From assembly GCA_012522035.1 (NCBI GenBank), contig JAAYLF010000081.1, positions 1-11,410 on the forward strand: a stretch of 11,410 bases of DNA. The letters run 5' to 3'. Made by a program: the position numbers and the translations under genes. Every line of letters starts with the position of its first letter. Position 1 is the stretch's first letter. The DNA is from Clostridiaceae bacterium (lineage in GTDB: Bacteria; Bacillota; Clostridia; UBA1212; DUPL01). The notes under the pieces are model-generated. The model saw only the letters and a program-made list of their open reading frames with translations, ran no database searches and was not told the DNA's origin. This document shows positions 6,486 through 11,410 of the stretch, piece after piece.

Positions 6486-6833
6486 CTATACCTCCTCTTC
6501 TTTAATACGTACAAATTTGCTGCCATATGAGTATTCAACCTGTTTCAAACCCAGAACCATGGCTTCCAAAACCGCATCATCTTTTAAGATTTCATTAGAG
6601 TCTGTGGTTTTTGGCCGGGTAAACTTCATGTAACCATCCATTTCAATGTACGATATTTTGTCCTTCATCCGCTGCGGATTGTATTTGTTTTCAAAATATC
6701 CAACTGCCGTATAACCTATTGCGGAAACCGCAGAACAAATTATATCATATCCTTTATCTGCGTATCCCGCATGCCCTTTTATTTCAAAACCAACAATTCT
6801 TTTATCTTTTAGCCAAATACTCACATGTATCAT
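6486..6833 (-). CDS. prp: Ribosomal-processing cysteine protease Prp
   Basis: Small cysteine protease (YsxB family) that removes the N-terminal extension of L27 in Firmicutes and relatives. The product is 115 residues. The family signature is plain: GHAGYADKGYDIICSAVSA (20-38) carries the catalytic histidine H21 and cysteine C33. The gene lies between rplU and rpmA, as in most Firmicutes, directly before its substrate. The ATG at 6831-6833 is only two bases after the rplU stop. I see no good ribosome binding site in the preceding 25 bases, so translation probably depends on ribosomes finishing rplU, which would keep protease levels low. Identification is firm from the motif, size and context. 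Confidence 0.95.
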   Translation of the reverse strand: MIHVSIWLKDKRIVGFEIKGHAGYADKGYDIICSAVSAIGYTAVGYFENKYNPQRMKDKISYIEMDGYMKFTRPKTTDSNEILKDDAVLEAMVLGLKQVEYSYGSKFVRIKEEEV

Positions 6834-6835
6834 GA

Positions 6836-7147
6836 TTAAGCATTTATTTTCTCAATAACTACCTGGGTATATGGTTGTCTATGTCCCTGTCTCTTTTTGT
6901 AACCCTTCTTGGGTTTGTGCTTAATTATGCGAATCTTCTTGCCCTTTCCATTCTTAAGCACTCTAGCTGTAACAGAAACACCTTCAACTCTTGGAGTACC
7001 GAATACAACTTCATCGCCTTTTGATACAGCCAGAACTTCGTTGAATACAACCTCCTGTTCAGGCTCTGCATTAAGCTTTTCTACAAAAATGGTACTTCCT
7101 TCGGAAACTTTGTACTGTTTTCCCCCTGTTACTATAATTGCGTACAT
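6836..7147 (-). CDS. rplU: 50S ribosomal protein L21
   Basis: Large-subunit ribosomal protein that contacts 23S rRNA. The product is 103 residues, normal for the family. It begins MYAIIVTGGKQYKV and carries the C-terminal signature KKGYKKRQGHRQPYT (about 81-95). The ATG at 7145-7147 follows GGAGGTG. It is the first gene of rplU-prp-rpmA-obgE. It is preceded by an L21 leader and a consensus promoter, so the operon is probably controlled by the leader RNA, which in Firmicutes is thought to respond to L21 itself. Confidence 0.98.
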   Translation of the reverse strand: MYAIIVTGGKQYKVSEGSTIFVEKLNAEPEQEVVFNEVLAVSKGDEVVFGTPRVEGVSVTARVLKNGKGKKIRIIKHKPKKGYKKRQGHRQPYTQVVIEKINA

Positions 7148-7222
7148 TATTGCACCTCCACATAAAACTCGCCTGCCAAGGGTACTGAAAGATCAGATTT
7201 TAAAACCCTTACAGAGCGGCAC
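7148..7222 (-). ncRNA. L21 leader, ribosomal-protein autoregulatory RNA structure
   Basis: The 5' untranslated region of rplU shows the folded form expected of the L21 leader of Firmicutes. On the minus-strand RNA, UGCC (7218-7221) plus AAGGGU (7205-7210), separated by a 7-base bulge, pair with the continuous ACCCUUGGCA (7174-7183). A small inner hairpin CUGA-UCUU-UCAG sits between them. The conserved-looking GGCAGGCGAG stretch and the GGAGG ribosome binding site follow. In this family, binding of L21 to the leader is proposed to shut down the operon. The pairings were found by eye, and the exact 5' end depends on the predicted promoter. Confidence 0.72.
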
Positions 7223-7228
7223 CAAAAG

Positions 7229-7257
7229 ATTTTAACACAGCAATGTCACATTGTCAA
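7229..7257 (-). promoter_or_regulatory. Consensus sigma-A promoter of rplU-prp-rpmA-obgE
   Basis: On the minus strand a perfect TTGACA (7252-7257) is separated by exactly 17 bases from TAAAAT (7229-7234). It lies just beyond the stop codon (7261-7263) of the upstream cohesin-like gene and starts transcription near 7222, at the beginning of the L21 leader. Confidence 0.87.
7241..7253. repeat. 13-bp inverted repeat inside the rplU promoter spacer
   Basis: CAATGT and ACATTG flank a single central base and overlap the edge of the -35 box (7252-7253). It could be an operator in the promoter spacer. It is too weak a stem to count as a terminator for the upstream operon. Confidence 0.35.
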
Positions 7258-7260
7258 ATA

Positions 7261-8664
7261 TTATTTGTCATCATCACGGAAAGAATCTTCAATAATGAAC
7301 AATGTATTCCTTTCCTTCTTTTTTGGTGTTTCCTTCCTTCCGAAGTCAGATTCAACTATGTTACTTTCTATGTAATTATCATCATCATCAACATCGTTAT
7401 ACTCTTTTGCACCCTTTATGTTGATCGTAACACCAAACATAAATCCAACGCCAGTGAAAATTATAATCAAAACAATTACCAGCCAGTATGGCATGCCTTT
7501 AGGATCCGATATTACTATGACACCAGGTGTTTCAGCAGGCTGTGTCGGCTCGGTTGTTTCTCCAGGTGAATCGGTGGGTTCCTCATCAGTTGGCGATGGA
7601 GTTTCCTGCTGCCCTTCCTGTCTTGTAACGGTAATGACATAGTTTCTTACACTGCCATCTTCCGCTGTGCATACAACCGTAACCGTGTTTTCTCCCGCCA
7701 CAAGATTCATTCCACCTTCCACCACATATGTGCACTTGGTATCCTGTGTGGTTATGCTCAGTATTATTTCCGTAACCTCGTTAGGCACCTCCATTGTATA
7801 CTCGGTTATATCAGGATGGAACAATGGAGAAAGCGGATAATCAGCTTCAAGACTCTCCAGTTTGTTGTTGCTGCTCTTTGGCTCTTCTGGTTTTGCTGCT
7901 CTTGTCACCTGTATTGTATACACCCTCTTAGTACCAGCTTCAGAAGTGACTGTTATTGTCACATTCGTTTTGCCGCCTTCAACAAGGTCTGGATTAACTA
8001 CCTGCATTGTGCTTTTTTCATCTTCACACAAAGCTGTAAACTGCAGTTTTGTTACGTAATACGGTACACTTACAGTGTAATTGAGAGTGTTCTTGTTGAA
8101 ACTTGGGACCAGCGTGCCGTTTGTAACATTAAGACTTTTAAGGTAATCATTGTTTGACAGCACCTTTTTAATGACCGTGAATTTAAACTCCACATCTTCA
8201 GGCTTTACATCACCTATCTCTTCATCATAGGTAATAACCTGTTCCTTGAGGCGTATATTAACCTTTGTGCCATCTTCCAATTCCTCTTTTACTGTAAAGG
8301 ATATATTAATAATTCCGGTTTCCTGGCTGATTGGATTTTCAAGTTTCGTGTCATCCAGCACCAGCACAAACCCAATTTCTCCTTCCGGAAGACCTTCCAT
8401 CTCCTGATAAGACCACTCCTCGGTGAACTCATTTTGAATTAATACGGCACCCTTTAGTTCCAGCTGTTCAGGATCATACTCCAATATGGCCTGGCAGCCA
8501 TAAATATTGGTACCATCTATTTTGACAGTTACAACATATGTTCTGCCACCTTCGACAGTAGCCGCACCTGCCAATAGAAACCTTCTTTCCACTTCTGCAC
8601 TTATTGAAATTAAACCGGAAAGAAGAAGTAACAATACAATAAAAATCACAGTTATTTTCCTCAT
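7261..8664 (-). CDS. Membrane-anchored surface protein: cohesin-like domain, two cadherin-like beta-sandwich domains, cytoplasmic tail
   Basis: The 467-residue product is built as follows: signal peptide (1-23, ending SISA), a beta-rich domain resembling cohesins (about 25-166, with GCQAILEYDPEQLEL at 56-70 as the typical strand), and two cadherin-like beta-sandwich repeats (about 172-256 and 267-349, each ending in YxIxVTR). A threonine/proline/glutamate-rich linker (351-381) leads to one transmembrane helix (392-414) and a 53-residue charged cytoplasmic tail with an acidic DVDDDDN stretch and a KKKER patch. The ATG at 8662-8664 follows GGAGGAAA. It lies 20 bases after a dockerin-protein gene and is last in the operon. 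I infer a surface anchor that could hold dockerin proteins. The cohesin assignment rests on pattern only; the domain could be another carbohydrate-binding or adhesin-type sandwich. The cadherin-like repeats and membrane anchor are clearer. A true cytoplasmic tail is unlike LPXTG or SLH anchoring. Confidence 0.75.
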   Translation of the reverse strand: MRKITVIFIVLLLLLSGLISISAEVERRFLLAGAATVEGGRTYVVTVKIDGTNIYGCQAILEYDPEQLELKGAVLIQNEFTEEWSYQEMEGLPEGEIGFVLVLDDTKLENPISQETGIINISFTVKEELEDGTKVNIRLKEQVITYDEEIGDVKPEDVEFKFTVIKKVLSNNDYLKSLNVTNGTLVPSFNKNTLNYTVSVPYYVTKLQFTALCEDEKSTMQVVNPDLVEGGKTNVTITVTSEAGTKRVYTIQVTRAAKPEEPKSSNNKLESLEADYPLSPLFHPDITEYTMEVPNEVTEIILSITTQDTKCTYVVEGGMNLVAGENTVTVVCTAEDGSVRNYVITVTRQEGQQETPSPTDEEPTDSPGETTEPTQPAETPGVIVISDPKGMPYWLVIVLIIIFTGVGFMFGVTINIKGAKEYNDVDDDDNYIESNIVESDFGRKETPKKKERNTLFIIEDSFRDDDK

Positions 8665-8684
8665 ATTTCCTCCATCAAATGTGT

Positions 8685-9599
8685 TTAATTTGGTACAATA
8701 TACTTTTTATTTAATATATCTGCATTTATTCCTATATAATCTGTTATGTTTATTTCCCCGTTGTTATTTACATCAGCAGCCATAAAATATATTCCTTCAA
8801 GTTTTTTCTTGTTAAGTATGTGGGCTCTGACAGTTATCAGGTCAGTTACATTTAAAACTCCATCTCCGTTTGCATCCCCGGTTACACACAATAAATATTC
8901 GTTCATATCCCCATTCAATTCGAAACGTACTTTCATGCCTGTTCCCACATATTTTTCGTCATCCACCGGATTATCATTTTTATCTAATATCTCTACATTC
9001 AACTCACTTAAACTTTCTTTAAATTCCCTAACTTTTGTGTTCTTATGTATCCTGGAAAGCAATCCTTCTTCTGCATTTATGTTATAATCCGTTATGTAAA
9101 TGAAAGCAGTCTTTAAGCTTAATTCAAGATTATTGAAATCCTTGTCCGCAAGAATAACAGTAGAAAATTCAATTTCCTTCAAAACATCCACATCATCTCC
9201 TACTACTTCAAGCTGAAAGGAAAACACCTCTCCTCCCTTTTCAACAAGATTGACCACATCCACATAGCTGTAGTACACCTCACTGCTTCCCTTTCTGTAT
9301 CCCATTGTAATGATGGGCTTTCCTGCTTCTGTTTCGACATGGTTTTGTATTGATTCTTCCACGACAGAAAAAAGACTTGTATCTATTGGGATACAAGCTT
9401 CAATAACACCTATATTGTTCGAGCTGTATCCCAATAGAGACACAGTCACTTCAACCAAATCGCTATGAACAGCAATTTTTTTGTCAAGGGAAACACTTAC
9501 GGACAAACTCTCCTGCCCGGCAGTCGTTTCAAACATTGGAAACAATAGTATGGAAAAAATTAAAACAACAACAAATAAATTACCAGCCTTTGTTTGCAC
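8685..9599 (-). CDS. Secreted dockerin protein with N-terminal cohesin-like beta domain
   Basis: The product has 304 residues. A signal peptide covers about 1-28. A beta-rich domain of cohesin/adhesin type follows (about 31-172, with GGEVFSFQLEVVG as a typical strand). Next is a small module often seen before dockerins (about 181-240, with VREFKESL and VGTGMKVRF), then a C-terminal dockerin (241-304). Its two calcium-loop repeats read DANGDGVLNVTD (242-253) and DVNNNGEINITD (276-287), the D-N-D/N-N-D pattern of EF-hand-like dockerin loops, each followed by a helix with A-x-ILN. There is no catalytic domain, so it is not a glycosidase subunit; a structural or adaptor role is more likely. GTG at 9597-9599 is chosen as start because GGGAG sits eight bases upstream; it overlaps the end of the cyclophilin gene by 20 bases, so translation is probably coupled. 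Its neighbour at 7261-8664 is a possible partner. Confidence 0.85.
   Translation of the reverse strand: MQTKAGNLFVVVLIFSILLFPMFETTAGQESLSVSVSLDKKIAVHSDLVEVTVSLLGYSSNNIGVIEACIPIDTSLFSVVEESIQNHVETEAGKPIITMGYRKGSSEVYYSYVDVVNLVEKGGEVFSFQLEVVGDDVDVLKEIEFSTVILADKDFNNLELSLKTAFIYITDYNINAEEGLLSRIHKNTKVREFKESLSELNVEILDKNDNPVDDEKYVGTGMKVRFELNGDMNEYLLCVTGDANGDGVLNVTDLITVRAHILNKKKLEGIYFMAADVNNNGEINITDYIGINADILNKKYIVPN
9368..9438 (-). repeat. Intragenic competing hairpins resembling a transcription attenuator
   Basis: Inside the dockerin gene, a perfect 14-bp inverted repeat (9382-9395 with 9425-9438) shares its middle segment with an 8-bp hairpin (9376-9383 with 9390-9397, 6-base loop). On the minus-strand RNA the 8-bp hairpin is followed two bases later by a run of six U residues (9368-9373), like a terminator. 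The 14-bp pairing, made from an arm transcribed earlier, would prevent it. The region is ordinary coding sequence in frame, so the structure could be coincidental codon choice. Confidence 0.45.
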
Positions 9600-10236
9600 C
9601 GTAATACTCCCTTATATGTCTCTTTGGCTCGTCATACTGTTTTCCTTTAAGCTTTAGATAAACACTCTCCACAAATATGGGATATACCGGTTCATATCCC
9701 AAAGCTCTTCCTACATTCTTGACTCTGCTAATCTCATCCAGCAGTTCAAGTCCTTTAATAACACGTCCGAACGCGGCAAACTTGCCGTCATACTCTTCCG
9801 TGTCATCAAGCTGAATGAAAAAGTCTCCAACTGCCGAATCATAGCTGGCAGCATATCTTGACATGGCGACTACTCCGCGCTCAAACTTGATATCATTCTG
9901 GGTGAATCCATTTTCCTTGAACTCACCTTTTATGGCATATCTCACGCCGCCAAGCTGCACATTCTTTGGATCTCCTACCTCCACCAGCTTGTCTGGCCTG
10001 ACCTGACATATCTGAATTCCATCATAGAACCCCAGATTCGCCAGATATATTATGTTTTTCACCGTATTTGGCGCCTTGTCGGGATACATCTCAATTTCCA
10101 CAGTACCCTCAATGCCAAACCTTTCACTCTTGATGTTGAGCACCAATACAGGATTTTCATTTTCATCCTTTGAACATCCGGTAGCCATTGTAACCAGTAT
10201 TACAACTGCCATAAAAAAGGCAAGAAACTTTTTCAT
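9580..10236 (-). CDS. Lipoprotein cyclophilin-type domain protein with a degraded active site
   Basis: The 218-residue product starts with a lipoprotein signal: lysines at 2-3, a hydrophobic stretch, then ATGC with the lipidated cysteine at 21, placing it outside the membrane. Residues 30-198 follow the cyclophilin peptidyl-prolyl isomerase fold: KAPNTVKNIIYLANLGFYDG (54-73), GVRYAIKGEF (97-106), GVVAMSRY (121-128), GDFFIQL (137-143) and FGRVIKGLELLDEI (156-169). Yet the catalytic stretch is changed. Where active cyclophilins have FHR and later F, M and Q, this protein has ICQ (76-78), K83, L84 and E86, so the key arginine is lost. The short tail ends at GANKGW and overlaps the dockerin gene. 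I chose the ATG at 10236 because GGGG lies about eight bases ahead; a GTG at 10242 is too close to it. It is probably a binding or chaperone-like protein, with isomerase activity doubtful. Confidence 0.85.
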   Translation of the reverse strand: MKKFLAFFMAVVILVTMATGCSKDENENPVLVLNIKSERFGIEGTVEIEMYPDKAPNTVKNIIYLANLGFYDGIQICQVRPDKLVEVGDPKNVQLGGVRYAIKGEFKENGFTQNDIKFERGVVAMSRYAASYDSAVGDFFIQLDDTEEYDGKFAAFGRVIKGLELLDEISRVKNVGRALGYEPVYPIFVESVYLKLKGKQYDEPKRHIREYYGANKGW

Positions 10237-10250
10237 ATACACATCCCCAA

Positions 10251-10841
10251 TTATTCTTTACCCATTCTTCTTCTCAGGACTTCCTCTCTCGCAACCGAGA
10301 AACCGAAAAAGCCCAATCTTTCATCCAAGGCATAATACTCGCCATGTGCGTATGATACCAAATTAGCCTTGGCCAAATCAAGTTTTCCTTTATTATCAGA
10401 CAAGGATGCATTCGTGTAAACTGCAACAACTTCTCCAATAAACATGTCATGAGATCCCAGGGATACAACTTCCTTAACCTCACACTCAACGTTTACAGGG
10501 CTTTCCTTTATCAGCGGAACGCCTGTTATGTCACCGTAGAACTTAGTGAAGTTGCATTCCTTGAATTTGTCATATTCCTTGCCGGACTTGACACCGCACC
10601 AATCCGCTTTTTCCACAATGTCTGCAGATACCAAATTCACTCCAAAAGTCTTGTGCTTGTTTATAATATCATAGGAATATCTCTGTCTTCTGACAGAAAT
10701 TGATATCATAGGCGGCTCTGAATTGACAGTGCCCACCCAGGCTACAGTTATGATATTCGAAACATTTTTGTCTCCCATCGATACCATAACTACTGGCACA
10801 GGACTTAGTAAAGTTGATGGTTTGAATTTGATTTTCTCCAT
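10251..10841 (-). CDS. Flavin reductase-like (flavoredoxin-type) FMN-binding protein
   Basis: The 196-residue product is normal for the flavin reductase-like/flavoredoxin family, FMN-binding split-barrel proteins that act in electron transfer or flavin reduction. Conserved blocks are NIITVAWVGTVNSEPPMISISVR (about 29-51), the SYDIINKHKTFGVNLVS block (about 56-72), DWCGVKSGKEYDKF (about 80-93), ESPVNVECEV (about 113-122), SLGSHDMFIGEVVAV (about 127-141) and YAHGEYYALDERLGFFGFSV (about 164-183). There is no signal peptide, so it is cytoplasmic. The ATG at 10839-10841 follows GGAG at eight bases. It is first in a four-gene run with the cyclophilin lipoprotein, dockerin and cohesin-like genes (14-base gap to the next). 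The reason for a cytoplasmic flavoprotein heading an envelope operon is not obvious. The electron donor and acceptor cannot be told from sequence. Confidence 0.9.
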   Translation of the reverse strand: MEKIKFKPSTLLSPVPVVMVSMGDKNVSNIITVAWVGTVNSEPPMISISVRRQRYSYDIINKHKTFGVNLVSADIVEKADWCGVKSGKEYDKFKECNFTKFYGDITGVPLIKESPVNVECEVKEVVSLGSHDMFIGEVVAVYTNASLSDNKGKLDLAKANLVSYAHGEYYALDERLGFFGFSVAREEVLRRRMGKE

Positions 10842-10867
10842 AAAATCACTCCTTTTGGTACAGATAT

Positions 10868-10895
10868 ATTATATAACATTTAACTGAATAGTAAA
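10868..10895 (-). promoter_or_regulatory. Predicted promoter of the flavin reductase/cyclophilin/dockerin/cohesin-like operon
   Basis: On the minus strand a perfect TATAAT (10868-10873) is preceded at 16 bases by TTTACT (10890-10895), which matches the -35 consensus at 4 of 6 positions. No clear terminator lies between the upstream ATPase gene and this site, so some read-through from that gene is possible. Confidence 0.55.
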
Positions 10896-10902
10896 ACAGC
10901 TT

Positions 10903-11410
10903 TCATATATCTCCAAGTATTTCAAAAACCTTGGTATTAACCAGGTTTTTCAACCATATCAGAACCTCATAAGCGGTTATTGGCACATCCTCCAGCTCTA
11001 TTTTGATTTCCCTGGTTGATATTTCTACACTTTCCTCTGAATTCTCAAGTCTTAGCACATAATCAATATCAGGCTTAGATAATATCAGAGTCTGAAAAGT
11101 TTCACCAATATCCCCAAGTGGAAGCCTGTCAATATGCGAAACAACCATTTTACCTGTAATGGTTGTTCCTTCATTCCTTCTTGATGCAATTTCGACGTGA
11201 CCGCCCGTCATTTCGCATGCCTGTTTGAAAAAAGGAATTCCAAGCCCAACATTTCTTGTAGTTCTGCCGGTTGTAAAAGGATCCACAACCTTCGAAAGCA
11301 TTTCGCTGTCCATGCCTACACCATTATCCGTTATGCTTACTTTAAGTTCGTCCTTGTCAAAGTCAACTTTTATCAATATGTCAATTCTGCTTGCTTGCGC
11401 TTTGATTGAA
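10903..11410 (-). CDS. GHKL-type ATPase domain protein, 5' end cut off by the window
   Basis: The last 168 codons are visible, and the frame stays open through the right edge. A TTG at 11374-11376 looks like a start but is internal, because upstream codons continue with SIKAQASRIDIL, the expected remains of the N-box region. GHKL (histidine-kinase-type) ATP-binding marks are DNGVGM (G1), the DPFTTGR block, and GLGIPFFKQ (G2). No kinase dimerisation or sensor domain follows; instead there is a specific C-terminal half with SHIDRLPLGDI, KPDIDYVLRL and STREIKIELEDVPI. This combination matches the roughly 180-residue stand-alone ATPase proteins I know from NAD-linked [FeFe]-hydrogenase clusters of Clostridia and Thermotogae, so such genes may lie beyond the right edge. 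Its partner and role are unknown, and about 15 to 20 N-terminal residues are probably missing. Confidence 0.82.
   Translation of the reverse strand, partial: SIKAQASRIDILIKVDFDKDELKVSITDNGVGMDSEMLSKVVDPFTTGRTTRNVGLGIPFFKQACEMTGGHVEIASRRNEGTTITGKMVVSHIDRLPLGDIGETFQTLILSKPDIDYVLRLENSEESVEISTREIKIELEDVPITAYEVLIWLKNLVNTKVFEILGDI

Noticed and set aside
6482..6538. Longer N-terminus for L27 starting at 6538
   Set aside because: It would overlap prp, and L27 of Firmicutes starts MLxxNLQ; the strong GAGGAGG site points to the ATG at 6479-6481.
7374..7395. Short ATC trinucleotide repeat in the cohesin-like gene
   Set aside because: About four copies encoding the acidic DDDD of the cytoplasmic tail. 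It is too short to suggest a phase-variable repeat, and in any case a codon-unit change would not shift the frame.
11374..11376. TTG as start of the ATPase gene
   Set aside because: Coding similarity (N-box region, SIKAQASRIDIL) continues upstream of it to the window edge, and no ribosome binding site precedes it.

Overview
The window reads as chromosomal DNA of a low-to-moderate-GC Gram-positive Clostridia-type bacterium. The evidence is strong GGAGG-type ribosome binding sites, an L21 leader, the Firmicutes-specific pairing of the Prp protease with an N-terminally extended ribosomal protein L27, and a dockerin protein next to a membrane-anchored cohesin-like protein. The last pair points to relatives of cellulosome or cell-surface-complex producers (Acetivibrio/Ruminiclostridium-like), but the species cannot be fixed from the sequence alone. 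There are no rRNA or tRNA genes, insertion sequences, CRISPR arrays or phage genes, and no gene-free stretch longer than about 135 bases.

Layout from left to right. (1) The minus-strand leuS runs off the left edge; its 5' end, a near-consensus promoter and a 12-bp palindrome at the predicted transcription start are present, with no room for a T-box. (2) The minus-strand L-rhamnose isomerase gene rhaA ends in a strong terminator. (3) Divergent from rhaA, a plus-strand pair encodes an Anabaena-sensory-rhodopsin-transducer (ASRT) family protein and a DUF4364-type winged-helix protein. The 115-bp divergent region carries a large inverted repeat over overlapping promoter elements. (4) A small minus-strand four-cysteine protein converges on this pair; its start region is built into a terminator-like hairpin. 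(5) The ribosomal operon rplU-prp-rpmA-obgE is on the minus strand, with a consensus promoter and L21 leader. (6) A minus-strand operon encodes a flavin reductase-like protein, a lipoprotein cyclophilin with a degraded active site, a secreted dockerin protein and a membrane-anchored cohesin-like protein with cadherin-like sandwich domains. (7) A GHKL ATPase gene is cut by the right edge and resembles the small ATPases of hydrogenase gene clusters.

How the genes may work together. leuS and rplU-prp-rpmA-obgE are translation and ribosome-assembly housekeeping, and Prp would trim the L27 made from the next gene. The ASRT/winged-helix pair looks like a candidate small-molecule sensing unit for the neighbouring rhamnose gene. 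The four-gene operon looks like an envelope module: a dockerin protein that could dock onto a cohesin-like membrane anchor, with an extracytoplasmic cyclophilin-fold lipoprotein made just before them. These functional links are inferences from gene order and domain content.
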